From CAWBAT01 sp046331665 (GTDB taxonomy: Bacteria; Acidobacteriota; Terriglobia; Versatilivoradales; Versatilivoraceae): a stretch of 64,000 nucleotides of DNA. Positions within the stretch are counted from its first letter, which is position 1; every line of letters starts with the position of its first letter. Location: positions 20,734-84,733 of the forward strand of contig JAXLQK010000027.1 of assembly GCA_046331665.1 (NCBI GenBank), given 5' to 3'. Position numbers and translations under genes: made by a program. Below, in pieces: positions 35,260 through 44,253 of the stretch. The notes below the pieces were generated by a model. It ran no database searches. It had not been told where the DNA came from and saw only the letters and a list, made by a program, of their open reading frames with translations.

Positions 35260-36237
35260 TCAACTCGCATAGAACCTCCGCATTCGATCCAGGAATTGGG
35301 AGAGTTCCCCGGGAAGTTCGCAATGAAAAGCGAGCCATTCTCCACTTCGCGGATGGGAGAACTCCAGAGCACAGGCGTGAAGAAAATTGCGATTGAGCGC
35401 AGGAAGCGTCTGTTTTGCCTGAGCCAAAACAATGCGTGCAGGAGCCCCATACAGTGTATCCCCAACGACGGGATGTTTGATGGAGGCCAGATGAACCCGA
35501 ATCTGGTGGGTTCTCCCCGTTCGAATCTTGAGACGAAGCAGGGAAAACTTGCCGATTTGTTCGATGACCTCGTAGTCGGTGTGAGCCTCGCGTCCCCGTT
35601 TCGACCGAATTGACATCCTGGTACGGTGGCGAGCATCCCGACCGATGGCATTCTTGATTTCTCCCTGGGGCTTGTTAAAGAGCCCGTGGACCAGCGCCAG
35701 GTACGCTTTCTTCACGGTGCGTGACTGAAACTGTTGCGCCAGGTTGAAATGGCTTTCATCGTTCTTGGCCACCACGATGAGACCGGAGGTTTGTTTGTCG
35801 AGGCGGTGGACAATCCCGGGTCGACTCACCCCGGAGCCGCCGGACAACTCGCTAAACCGTCCGAGGAGGGCATTGACCAGTGTCCCTTGTCGGACTCCGG
35901 CACCCACATGAACCACCATCCCGGCGGGCTTGTCAATGACGGCCAGGTCCGCATCTTCATAAATGACATCCAAGGGAATTTTTTCGGCATAACCGGCGAT
36001 AGGGGAGGGGCGGGGGATCGTGACTGTAATCGTCTCCCCTCCGCGAACTTTATAGCTTTGCTTCGGTGTGTGCCCGTCAACCCGAACGAATCCGTCCTCG
36101 ATCCATTTCTGAATCTGTGAACGGCTCTTTTCCGGGAGCTGGTCGCACAGATAGTGGTCAAGACGGCGGGAACGCTCCTCGATTGGAGGTGAGAAGGTCA
36201 GGAGCTCAGAAGGCGGATCCAAATGGGAAGGTGCCAT
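35260..36237 (-). CDS. rluD: RluA/RluD-family pseudouridine synthase
   Basis: 325 residues. An N-terminal S4 RNA-binding domain (RSQIQKWIEDGFVRVDG) precedes the catalytic domain with GIVHRLDKQTSGLIVVAKND, where the Asp of HRLD is catalytic. Motif RTGRTHQIRVHLA is also present. It would isomerise uridines in 23S rRNA; the exact site cannot be stated. It follows lgt by 13 bp and is the last gene of the ileS-lspA-lgt operon. Confidence 0.93.
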   Translation of the reverse strand: MAPSHLDPPSELLTFSPPIEERSRRLDHYLCDQLPEKSRSQIQKWIEDGFVRVDGHTPKQSYKVRGGETITVTIPRPSPIAGYAEKIPLDVIYEDADLAVIDKPAGMVVHVGAGVRQGTLVNALLGRFSELSGGSGVSRPGIVHRLDKQTSGLIVVAKNDESHFNLAQQFQSRTVKKAYLALVHGLFNKPQGEIKNAIGRDARHRTRMSIRSKRGREAHTDYEVIEQIGKFSLLRLKIRTGRTHQIRVHLASIKHPVVGDTLYGAPARIVLAQAKQTLPALNRNFLHACALEFSHPRSGEWLAFHCELPGELSQFLDRMRRFYAS

Positions 36238-36250
36238 CGTTGGCAGTGTC

Positions 36251-37048
36251 TTATTTGACGGGGGACGGAAGGGGACGCGATTTCAATTTGACGTACAGCC
36301 CGAGGGCGCAGCCGATCAGGATTAGACTGATGAATTGGGAGGTCGAGAGAAGCCCGTCAAACAAAAAGCCCCGCTCGGGGTCCCCCCGGAAAAACTCAAT
36401 CACAAAACGGCTCACCGAATATAACAAAAGGTAGAGAATGAACACTTGTCCATCAAATTTTTTCTTCCGGAGCGCCCTCCAGAGCAGGCAAAAAATAATC
36501 AGATTGGTAACGGCTTCGTAGAGTTGAGCAGGATGCAGAGGAATATTCAACGGCACTCCTACGGTGTCGTGGCTGTAAGGGTTCTTGAATGTGACACCGA
36601 GTGAAGAGTGAGTCGGCCGGCCGTAGCAACAGCCCGCGGCCAAACATCCCAGACGTCCTATCGATTGTCCCAGTGCAATCCCGGGTGAAAAAATGTCCGT
36701 CATTTTCCAGACGGGAAGCTTTTGATGATGAACCAGAGCAATCCCGACGATGGCCGCTGCCAGGAAGCCGCCATAGTAGACTCCACCCGATCTCAAAGTG
36801 GATAGTGAGAAGATCTCGGTTGGATTTTCCGAGTAGTACTTGAACTCGGTAAGAATCATGAGCAATTTGGCGCCAACCAGGGAACTGAGGGCAATGTAGA
36901 GACCGAGATCATAGACCTTCGCCGGGTTGAGCTTTTCCCGCTCGGCGGCCCTGGCACTGACATACAAGCCTGCGACAAAGCCTAACGCCAGTAGAAATCC
37001 ATAGGTGTGGATGACGAACCAGGAATGCTCAAAAAGTTTGGGGAACAA
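36251..37048 (-). CDS. lgt: Prolipoprotein diacylglyceryl transferase
   Basis: 265 residues with seven predicted membrane helices. Lgt attaches diacylglycerol to the lipobox Cys of prolipoproteins. The signature GRLGCLAAGCCYGRPTHSSLG and the late YSVSRFVIEFFRGDPERG match the family. It is encoded between lspA and rluD and so sits with the next enzyme of the same pathway. Length is normal. Confidence 0.95.
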   Translation of the reverse strand: MFPKLFEHSWFVIHTYGFLLALGFVAGLYVSARAAEREKLNPAKVYDLGLYIALSSLVGAKLLMILTEFKYYSENPTEIFSLSTLRSGGVYYGGFLAAAIVGIALVHHQKLPVWKMTDIFSPGIALGQSIGRLGCLAAGCCYGRPTHSSLGVTFKNPYSHDTVGVPLNIPLHPAQLYEAVTNLIIFCLLWRALRKKKFDGQVFILYLLLYSVSRFVIEFFRGDPERGFLFDGLLSTSQFISLILIGCALGLYVKLKSRPLPSPVK

Positions 37049-37109
37049 GTTGGACCTTTAACCTCGGTTGCGACACTCGGCACTCATGAGACGGACGAAA
37101 TTCCATTGG

Positions 37110-37619
37110 TTACTTGCTGTTCAACGAGATCGGCGTCTGTGTTTCTACTCCGCTCTTCTGAGTCAATGCCTCCAGCAGCAGCAACCCGATTCCTACAGAA
37201 ATAGAGCTGTCGGCCACATTAAAAGTTGGCCAATGGTAGTTCTTGTAAAACACATCGATAAAATCGATGACATAACCATAAGAGATACGGTCAAACAAAT
37301 TTCCGGTCGCGCCGCCCAATACCATCATCAACCCAACCTGCAATTTCCAATTGCGGACAGGCTGATGCAGCGAAAAATACAGGATCAGGAGTAAAGCCAC
37401 GGCCGAAGCGAGAGTCAGCAGGGTGGGGGTCCAGGCGGAATGGCTTTCTGACAACAAGCCGAAGGCAATCCCCGTATTTCGCGTATACGTCAAGTCGACG
37501 AACCCCGAGATGACCGGCTGGGACTGGTGCAATGGTAAATGGCTTGCGACAAGAACCTTGGTCCATCGATCCAGGATAAATAGGCACGGAGGAATCAGAA
37601 AATAGAAAAACCGGGTCAT
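37110..37619 (-). CDS. lspA: Lipoprotein signal peptidase
   Basis: 169 residues from ATG 37619. LspA cleaves diacylglyceryl prolipoproteins. Catalytic Asp motifs are visible as GATGNLFDRI and FNVADSSI. Four membrane helices fit the family. The ATG overlaps the ileS stop as ATGA (37616-37619), so translation is probably coupled. An upstream in-frame extension to 37706 lies inside ileS and is not used. Confidence 0.95.
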   Translation of the reverse strand: MTRFFYFLIPPCLFILDRWTKVLVASHLPLHQSQPVISGFVDLTYTRNTGIAFGLLSESHSAWTPTLLTLASAVALLLILYFSLHQPVRNWKLQVGLMMVLGGATGNLFDRISYGYVIDFIDVFYKNYHWPTFNVADSSISVGIGLLLLEALTQKSGVETQTPISLNSK

Positions 37620-40423
37620 AATCCCATTTCCTTCAATGAAGCAGAACACTTTCCACACACGGTCGGGAATTTGGCGTCTTGACCCACTTCGAGAGCATAA
37701 TTCCAACAGCGCTCACATTTATGCCCTTCGGCGCGAACCACTAAGACTTGAACTTCTCCGGCATCATGAAAATAGGTTCCTGGCTCCAACGTTTCTTTGA
37801 TTTCCACCTGGGAAACAATGAAGAGTCCTGGCAGGGCATCTTGATACTTCCTGAGAAGTTCCAGTGCCCCTGCTTTCGCGGCCAGCTGTACCTTGGCCTC
37901 CTGCGCGCTTCCAATGAACTTGTCTTTGCGGGCGGTTTCCAGGATTTTGAGCACTTCCCCCCTGATTTGGATCAGTTGATCCCAATCTTTCAGTTGAGCC
38001 AGGGTGTCGGCAGGGATGCCCGCAATGAGCTCCTCAGCCGGCCTGAATAAGGCCATATGTACGCTGGTTTCCCGGCTTTCGTATTGACTCAGGTATTGCC
38101 AGATTTCATCAGAGGTGAAGCTGTAAATAGGAGCCATGGCTCGAGTCAAGGCATCCAGAATTCGGTATAACGATGTTTGCGAGGAACGGCGCAGGACTGA
38201 GTTGGGCGCGGCTGTGTAGAGCCGGTCTTTCAAAATGTCAAAATAAAGGGAGCTCAACTGGACGGTCACGAATTCATTCACGGCATGGAAGATGCGGTGA
38301 AATTCATAGTCGCGGTACCACTCTTGAATCCTCGTCAGCAACAAGGCGGTCTGCTGTAATGCCCACTGGTCGATGGGTGAAAGAGACAATGCCGGCACGG
38401 AATTGACGGATGGCGAATAGTCGTAGAGATTGGCCAGCATCCAGCGGGCAGTATTACGGAACCGGCGATAAAATTCGGAAAGCCGTGCCAGCATGTCTTT
38501 TGAGATGCGAACATCTTCTTTGAAATCGCTGGCGGCCACCCAGGCGCGGAGGATTTCAGCACCGCTTTCTTTCACGACCTCCTGGGGTTCTATCACATTC
38601 CCCAGGGATTTCGACATGGCTTTCCCATCAGCATCCAGAGTCCAGCCGTGGGTAAGAACCTGCCGGTAGGGAGCCTGCTCTTGGATTCCCATTCCAATGA
38701 GCAACGAGCTTTGGAACCACCCGCGGTATTGGTCGCCGCCTTCGATATAAAGGTCTGCCGGCCAAGGCAAATCGGTGCGTCTTCCCAGCACGGCTTCATG
38801 GCTCGAACCCGAGTCAAACCAGACATCCAGGATGTCCGTTTCCTTGCGAAAATTGGATCTGCCACAATCCGGGCAGACTACTCCCGGAGGCAACAACTCG
38901 CCGGGCGAGCGTTGAAACCATGCATCCGATCCTTCTTTCTCAAAAACTGAAACGACCCGGTCCATGAATTCCTTTTTAAGGATGGGCTCATTGCAGGAAT
39001 CGCAATAAAACACAATGATCGGAACGCCCCAAACCCGTTGCCGGGAAATGCACCAATCGGGCCTCGTAGCCACCATGTTGGCAATGCGGCCTTCACCCCA
39101 CTCGGGGATCCACTGAACTTTTCGGATGGCCTCCAGTGAGGATTCCCGCAACTTGGCATGATCCATCGAAATGAACCATTGAGGGGTGGCCCTGAAAATC
39201 ACCGGATTGTGACAACGCCAGCAGTGGGGGTAGGAGTGGGCCAGATTTTCGCTCGCCAATAAGGCCGCCTTCGATCGCAGTAGCTCTACGACTTTCGGGT
39301 TGGCCTCGAAGACGTTCATCCCGGCAAAGAATTCGGTCCCCTCGATGAATTGCCCTTGGCTGTTGACCGGGCAATAGATGTCTAACCCGTAAAGTTTTCC
39401 CGTGATGTAGTCCTCCTGGCCGTGTCCAGGCGCTATATGAACACAGCCCGTTCCCTGTTCAAGCGTCACGTGATCGCCGAGAACCAATAAAGAATCACGC
39501 TCCAGGAAAGGGTGCCGGGCTTTCAAACGTTCCAGTTTTGATCCGGGGAATCGAGCGAGGACCTTACCTGCAGTGAAGCCACATTGCTTGGCCGTCGCCT
39601 CGATCAACTCGCTGGCCATCACATAAACTTCGTCACCGACTTCCACCGCGGAGTATTCCAAGCGGGAGTTGAAGGCGATTCCCAAATTGGCTGGCAATGT
39701 CCACGGCGTAGTTGTCCAGATGATGACCGAGATCTTCTTCCCCGCCAGACTCTTTTCCAGAAACGACAGATCGGAAAGGACGGGAAATTTGACGTAAATC
39801 GAAGGGCTGGTGTGATTCTCATACTCCACCTCAGCTTCTGCCAATGCCGTCTGACAGGAGATACACCAGTAGACCGGCTTTAAGCCCTTGTAGATGTGGC
39901 CTTTTTCCACAAACTGGGCAAAGGTTCGGGCGATGGCCGCCTCATATTCAAAACTCATGGTCAGGTAGGGACGATCCCATTCCCCTAAAATTCCCAACCG
40001 CTTGAATTCCTGCCTTTGCAGGCCGACAAATTTTTCCGCGTACTTTCGACACTCCTGACGCACTTGCGGAAGTGTGAGTGAAGCCTTTTTCTTGCCTAAC
40101 GACTGGTCCACCTTGATCTCAATAGGGAGCCCATGACAATCCCAGCCCGGAAGGTAAGGGGCATTGAACCCCATCATATTCCTGGATTTAACAATAAAAT
40201 CTTTCAGTATTTTATTTTCCGCGTGCCCTAGATGGATGTTCCCGTTGGCATACGGCGGGCCGTCGTGCAGCGTGAATAGGGGGGACTGGGCGTGTTTCTG
40301 ACGGATGCCCTCATATAATTTTTGTTCTTCCCATCGTTGCAGAATTTGAGGCTCATTGGTGGGAAGATTGGCCTTCATGGGGAAGGCCGTTTTAGGCAAA
40401 TTGAGTGTCTCTTTCAGCTCCAC
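37616..40423 (-). CDS. ileS: Isoleucyl-tRNA synthetase
   Basis: 935 residues, full length. The class I signatures are HLGH (64-67, in GNIHLGH) and KAMSKS (near 605) in DADGKAMSKSLGN. The CP1 editing domain (TTPWTLPANLGIAF) and the C-terminal zinc ligands (CERCWNY, CGKC) are present. The gene overlaps lspA and heads the operon ileS-lspA-lgt-rluD. The upstream minus-strand leader shows no T-box-like terminator that I can recognise. Confidence 0.97.
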   Translation of the reverse strand: MELKETLNLPKTAFPMKANLPTNEPQILQRWEEQKLYEGIRQKHAQSPLFTLHDGPPYANGNIHLGHAENKILKDFIVKSRNMMGFNAPYLPGWDCHGLPIEIKVDQSLGKKKASLTLPQVRQECRKYAEKFVGLQRQEFKRLGILGEWDRPYLTMSFEYEAAIARTFAQFVEKGHIYKGLKPVYWCISCQTALAEAEVEYENHTSPSIYVKFPVLSDLSFLEKSLAGKKISVIIWTTTPWTLPANLGIAFNSRLEYSAVEVGDEVYVMASELIEATAKQCGFTAGKVLARFPGSKLERLKARHPFLERDSLLVLGDHVTLEQGTGCVHIAPGHGQEDYITGKLYGLDIYCPVNSQGQFIEGTEFFAGMNVFEANPKVVELLRSKAALLASENLAHSYPHCWRCHNPVIFRATPQWFISMDHAKLRESSLEAIRKVQWIPEWGEGRIANMVATRPDWCISRQRVWGVPIIVFYCDSCNEPILKKEFMDRVVSVFEKEGSDAWFQRSPGELLPPGVVCPDCGRSNFRKETDILDVWFDSGSSHEAVLGRRTDLPWPADLYIEGGDQYRGWFQSSLLIGMGIQEQAPYRQVLTHGWTLDADGKAMSKSLGNVIEPQEVVKESGAEILRAWVAASDFKEDVRISKDMLARLSEFYRRFRNTARWMLANLYDYSPSVNSVPALSLSPIDQWALQQTALLLTRIQEWYRDYEFHRIFHAVNEFVTVQLSSLYFDILKDRLYTAAPNSVLRRSSQTSLYRILDALTRAMAPIYSFTSDEIWQYLSQYESRETSVHMALFRPAEELIAGIPADTLAQLKDWDQLIQIRGEVLKILETARKDKFIGSAQEAKVQLAAKAGALELLRKYQDALPGLFIVSQVEIKETLEPGTYFHDAGEVQVLVVRAEGHKCERCWNYALEVGQDAKFPTVCGKCSASLKEMGL

Positions 40424-40659
40424 GTTAACTCCCTTGTTAGTCCTGCCTGTTCTTATCTTGCTGGCATCCTAAAAAGACGCGAATTATAGTTCATGTCCGT
40501 TAAATTGTCCATGCAGGCGCAATCTAAGTCGTTGATTTTCAGACTATCCCGGTCCCTTGCTTCCGAAAAAACTCTCCTCCAAGTGCAGGGCGGTTTCGAT
40601 CTGGGGAAAGGCGAAAAGAGGGCACAATTTGCTTTTCAAACCTAAAGTTTCTGCTAGAA

Positions 40660-40696
40660 TCGAAAGGGAGAAAGTCTCTTCTCCCTTTCGATTTTT
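40660..40696 (+). terminator. Intrinsic terminator-like hairpin in the ileS/tonB intergenic region
   Basis: A perfect 13-bp stem (40660-40672 pairing with 40679-40691, 6-nt loop) is followed by five T residues (40692-40696) on the plus strand. The nearest plus-strand gene begins at 40811, and ileS upstream is on the other strand. Thus it would end a short RNA from the 40424-40660 interval, or act as a leader attenuator for the TonB-like gene. The rest of this 387-bp gap holds no recognisable gene. Confidence 0.6.
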
Positions 40697-40810
40697 GCGA
40701 AAACCAATGAATTAACGAAATTTTTACCATTCGTACAACGCAGGAAGGCGCTTTTTCGTCTAACTTTCCTGTTGGGATTTGCCCCAGGGTGGTGAAGTGG
40801 TGGAGATTAC

Positions 40811-42349
40811 ATGAATCCAGTTGAAGAACAAAAGGCTCTCATCGAGTTCTTGGAATCTGCTCTTCAAGAAGCCAGCAAAAGCCCGAATACCAGTCCCGAA
40901 AAATTAGGGATGATCAGGCGCAAACTGGAAGAAGCCCGACTTGATTTGTCGAGACTTTCCCAGACAAGCTCCGTTGCAGTTGCCACCGAGCCGTTACCGG
41001 AGGTTGTTCTTCCCCAGCTAACTGTTTCTAAAGAAACTTCTCAAGAGGTTGTGTCGCGGAGTACTTCGGATTCTGTTAGCCGTCCACTCCCGATTGAGAA
41101 GAAGTCGTCCGTGGAGGCCCCAGCTCCGCAGGAGGTCCCAATTGCACCCAGTCGTACAGTGGACCACTCCTCTCCGAATTTTATCTCGGATTTAAATTTA
41201 GAACTGAAAGTGGACTCTCGGCTGAAGACCTTCTTGAACAATTTGAAGTCGATATTTGTTCATGAGACGAAGATTTATAATATTTCTTCCCGCCCCATCG
41301 AAACTGATTTGATGATCGAAGCGGTTCCCTGGTACAAGACTCTCAAGGGTAATATCAAGTCGGTTTTCCGCCCCGAGGCCAAGAATTACTCGATTTCTTC
41401 GAAGCCTGTCGACACGGATCTCATTCTCGAAACAAAGCCCTGGTATTTAACGGTTTTTTCCCAGATCAAATATTTGGTCTTAAGGGAAGAGCGGCCCGAG
41501 ATTCACGTCTCGGCTCAGCCCGTTGAAGTCGACGAGATTTTTAAAGAGTACAAGTTCCGTTCGACTTCTCTGGTATATTCGACGATTATCCACGTCTCCC
41601 TTGTGCTGGCGATCGTCATCATCCCGACGATCATCGTGAAAGGCAGGCAAAATACTCAAGCCAATACAGACCATACTATCCTTTTGGAACCGACGGGCCT
41701 CGTGAATCTCCCGCCCAAGGCCGAGAAGGCAGGGGGCGGCGGCGGTGGCGGCCGGAGAGATCCAACACCTGCCTCCAAAGGGAAGCTGCCGAGATTATCG
41801 GATAAACAGCTGACTCCTCCTACGCCGAAGATTGTCAACGAAGAGCCCGTATTGCCTGTGGAGCCGACATTGATCGTTCCCCAACTGGCCCAACTACCTA
41901 ACGTGAACATGCCCAATTATGGCGATCCTCTTGGAATTCCAGGGCCTCCTTCGAGTGGGCCTGGGACCGGTGGCGGCATCGGCACTGGCACAGGCGGTGG
42001 GGTAGGTCCTGGTAAAGGTGGAGGTTACGGCCCGGGAGAAGGGGGTGGCGTTGGCGGCGGCGTGTTTCGCGTGGGGGGCGGAGTTTCAGCTCCTTCGGTC
42101 ATATTCCGTGTTGAACCCACTTATTCGGAAGAAGCCCGCAAGGCGAAATACCAGGGAGTTGTAGTCCTTTCCGCCATCGTTCGAAAAGATGGCACTATCG
42201 AGATTCAACGTGTCGTTCGCGGATTGGGATTGGGGCTTGATGAAAACGCCATAGCCGCTTTACGACAGTGGAAGTTTCGTCCAGGAATGAGAAATGGGGC
42301 TCCGGTCGACGTAGCCCTGAATATCGAAGTCAACTTCTCCCTGCGCTGA
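40811..42349 (+). CDS. TonB-like energy transducer with large cytoplasmic N-terminal region
   Basis: 512 residues. The ~250-residue N-terminal part is likely cytoplasmic: a helical start, a Pro/Ser-rich segment, then three tandem ~35-residue repeats (about 140-179, 180-216, 217-250) with the pattern LKSIF...IYNISSRPIETDL, IKSVF...NYSISSKPVDTDL and IKYLV...IHVSAQPVEVDEI. One membrane helix lies at 254-276. The periplasmic part has a Pro-rich stretch, a Gly-rich stretch (385-425), and a TonB C-terminal domain (428-512, SVIFRVEPTYSEEARKAKYQG...LRQWKFRPGMRNG). It would couple the proton motive force to outer-membrane transport. No ExbB/ExbD genes are nearby. GGAG lies upstream of the ATG. Confidence 0.88.
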   Translation: MNPVEEQKALIEFLESALQEASKSPNTSPEKLGMIRRKLEEARLDLSRLSQTSSVAVATEPLPEVVLPQLTVSKETSQEVVSRSTSDSVSRPLPIEKKSSVEAPAPQEVPIAPSRTVDHSSPNFISDLNLELKVDSRLKTFLNNLKSIFVHETKIYNISSRPIETDLMIEAVPWYKTLKGNIKSVFRPEAKNYSISSKPVDTDLILETKPWYLTVFSQIKYLVLREERPEIHVSAQPVEVDEIFKEYKFRSTSLVYSTIIHVSLVLAIVIIPTIIVKGRQNTQANTDHTILLEPTGLVNLPPKAEKAGGGGGGGRRDPTPASKGKLPRLSDKQLTPPTPKIVNEEPVLPVEPTLIVPQLAQLPNVNMPNYGDPLGIPGPPSSGPGTGGGIGTGTGGGVGPGKGGGYGPGEGGGVGGGVFRVGGGVSAPSVIFRVEPTYSEEARKAKYQGVVVLSAIVRKDGTIEIQRVVRGLGLGLDENAIAALRQWKFRPGMRNGAPVDVALNIEVNFSLR

Positions 42350-42384
42350 GGTTATTCGCAGTATCTAGATCTCCCCGTGAATCA

Positions 42385-42430
42385 AAGGCCCGTTACTTCT
42401 TGATTGGAGTAACGGGCCTTCTGTTTTTTT
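42385..42430 (+). terminator. Rho-independent terminator after the TonB-like gene
   Basis: Perfect 13-bp stem (42385-42397 with 42408-42420) and a 10-nt loop, followed by a T-rich tail with seven T residues (42424-42430). It lies 36 bases after the TonB-like stop codon. Confidence 0.9.
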
Positions 42431-42487
42431 GCCCACCCGGGTTCGTCGATGTGGAATTACACGGCAGAAGACAAGTTGACGCCAGAC

Positions 42488-43330
42488 TCAGCTTGGTGGG
42501 TCGATATTTGGTCCGCTGAGCGGGTCCCCTGAAATTGCTGTTTGAGAGCCCGTCAGTCGCAATCCCTTGAGACCGATCAGCGTCCCTAGCAATGAAGCAC
42601 CCAGGGAAAACCATGTCCAAAGGCCACTTGACTCTGTAGAAATAGCAGGGGAAATGTCCGCCCAATTTGCCAGAACAATCGAGCCGCTATTGACGATGGC
42701 GTGAACCAGGATTGAATTCAGCAGACTGCCACTTCGATAAACAACGAGTGCCAGCACAACCCCCGCCAAGGTGTTGTTGAACAACATGTCTAACTGGCGA
42801 TGAAAAAGGCCAAACAGTATCGACGATAGCATGATGGCTTCGGCTGTGTGGCCGGGGCGCAAAAATCGACTGAAGATGAATCCCCGGAATAGAATCTCTT
42901 CGCAGAAGGCGGGAACCAGCCCAATGGCCAAAAGCGTCCATCCCAATTCACTCAGCCGGTAAAGTTTGAGAAGCGCTGCCACTGAAGATTGGTGTTCGCG
43001 CAGGGATCCAAACAATTGAACTTCGAGTGAAATCAGTGTTTCCAGAAGCACGATGAGAGACAGTGCGACGAGAAAGCTGAAGACTAAATTCCTGAGCGAA
43101 GTGGCCTGCCAGCGAAAATCGTTTCGCAGATTCACTGCAAGAAGTCGATCCACCAGATAAGGCATTCCAAAGACCAAGCCAAGTTGCAGGAGGGTAGAGC
43201 GCAGGAAAACTTGCTGATCGGTGGAGGATGGGGCGAGACTCAATGAGCCCACATAGACAATCAAAAACGTGAGAAACGCTTCCAGTCTGGGATTGCGATA
43301 CTGGTGCCAGCCCCGGATTTTCATGGTCAT
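42488..43330 (-). CDS. CPBP family intramembrane metalloprotease
   Basis: 280 residues, strongly hydrophobic. The three CPBP (Abi/Rce1-like) motifs are visible: E144-E145 with R149 in EEILFRGF, the FGLFHRQ His, and the LVHAIVNSGS His/Asn. Family members cut within membranes or process bacteriocin-immunity or prenyl-type substrates; the substrate is unknown. The next gene upstream on this strand is the LolA-like protein (70-bp gap). Confidence 0.88.
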   Translation of the reverse strand: MTMKIRGWHQYRNPRLEAFLTFLIVYVGSLSLAPSSTDQQVFLRSTLLQLGLVFGMPYLVDRLLAVNLRNDFRWQATSLRNLVFSFLVALSLIVLLETLISLEVQLFGSLREHQSSVAALLKLYRLSELGWTLLAIGLVPAFCEEILFRGFIFSRFLRPGHTAEAIMLSSILFGLFHRQLDMLFNNTLAGVVLALVVYRSGSLLNSILVHAIVNSGSIVLANWADISPAISTESSGLWTWFSLGASLLGTLIGLKGLRLTGSQTAISGDPLSGPNIDPPS

Positions 43331-43400
43331 TGCTTGGACAGGGAGGTCAACCGTTGAGTCAGAACCGTGCGAAGTGAATTCTGCTGTTGCTCGCGCGCTC

Positions 43401-44213
43401 TCATTTCTTTTGTTCGGGAGATGGCGGCAATGGGTCTGCGAATATCCCCGGATCGAGGACCGTCTTCAAATCCACCTGCTTCACAGTGATTTTTGAAACT
43501 TTGGCACCCTGGGAGGCAACAATTTCTACCGGAATTCTAAGTCCTTCCATCTCATCGTACTTCAAGTAAACAGACTTTCCGTGGAAGATTCCCTTGCCGG
43601 AAGCCGATTCTCTCTCACTTTCAAACTCATACTTGTAAACCAGGTAGGTGCTCAAATCGAAAGAAAGACGGCCTCGAGTGTACTCGCCGCCAAGAAAACC
43701 GCTAACGTCCACTTCGTCGAGCTTATGTCCCTCTTCTTCGGTTCGTCCATGGTAACGGAATTTCTGGAAGGAGAGCAGGAGCAAATCCGGTCGGAGTTGG
43801 GAGATGACTTCTACCTTCAGAGGGCCTAAATTTTTTTTTGAAAGCGAGAGCACCGTGTCGTCGATCTTGATCCACCCCTTGTCATGATTGAGAATGGTGA
43901 TGGTGTTTGATTTTTCTCCAACAACATCCGAACGGAAAAAATCGGCTCCTTTGAGATAGGCTTTGACCTGCAGAGGCTTGGAGGCGGAGTCACCCATGGA
44001 CTCAATTTGATAGTCAAGAGTTGCATTTTGAAAGGAAAGAGACTTGGATTCTCCCCCGTAAGCAGCCAGGGATTTCCGCACAATTCCCTCGGCTCGCTCG
44101 GCGGTGGCATCTTTTGCGGGCCTCTGCCCCTGGGCTTCGAGGTAAAGATAGCCTAAGCAGGAAAGGCCCGCGAGCAGGAGTAACCCAAGACGGGCGAATG
44201 CAGGTGACTTCAT
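43401..44213 (-). CDS. LolA-like / outer-membrane lipoprotein-sorting-type periplasmic protein
   Basis: 270 residues with a signal sequence (FARLGLLLLAGLSCLGYLYLEAQ). The beta-rich body with alternating strands (LSFQNATLDYQIESMGD, RGRLSFDLSTYLVYKYEFE, VYLKYDEMEGLRIPVEI) resembles the half-barrel of LolA-like proteins. This is a fold-level guess; no signature residues prove it. It lies 40 bp from the third VWA gene and is probably cotranscribed with it. Confidence 0.6.
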   Translation of the reverse strand: MKSPAFARLGLLLLAGLSCLGYLYLEAQGQRPAKDATAERAEGIVRKSLAAYGGESKSLSFQNATLDYQIESMGDSASKPLQVKAYLKGADFFRSDVVGEKSNTITILNHDKGWIKIDDTVLSLSKKNLGPLKVEVISQLRPDLLLLSFQKFRYHGRTEEEGHKLDEVDVSGFLGGEYTRGRLSFDLSTYLVYKYEFESERESASGKGIFHGKSVYLKYDEMEGLRIPVEIVASQGAKVSKITVKQVDLKTVLDPGIFADPLPPSPEQKK

Positions 44214-44253
44214 GAAGCCTGGAATCCTTTCTGCGTGAGGAGTTAAATCCCGG

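Noticed and set aside
40424..40810. T-box riboswitch upstream of ileS
   Set aside because: The hairpin here has its T-tract on the plus strand, opposite to ileS, and no T-box consensus was seen.
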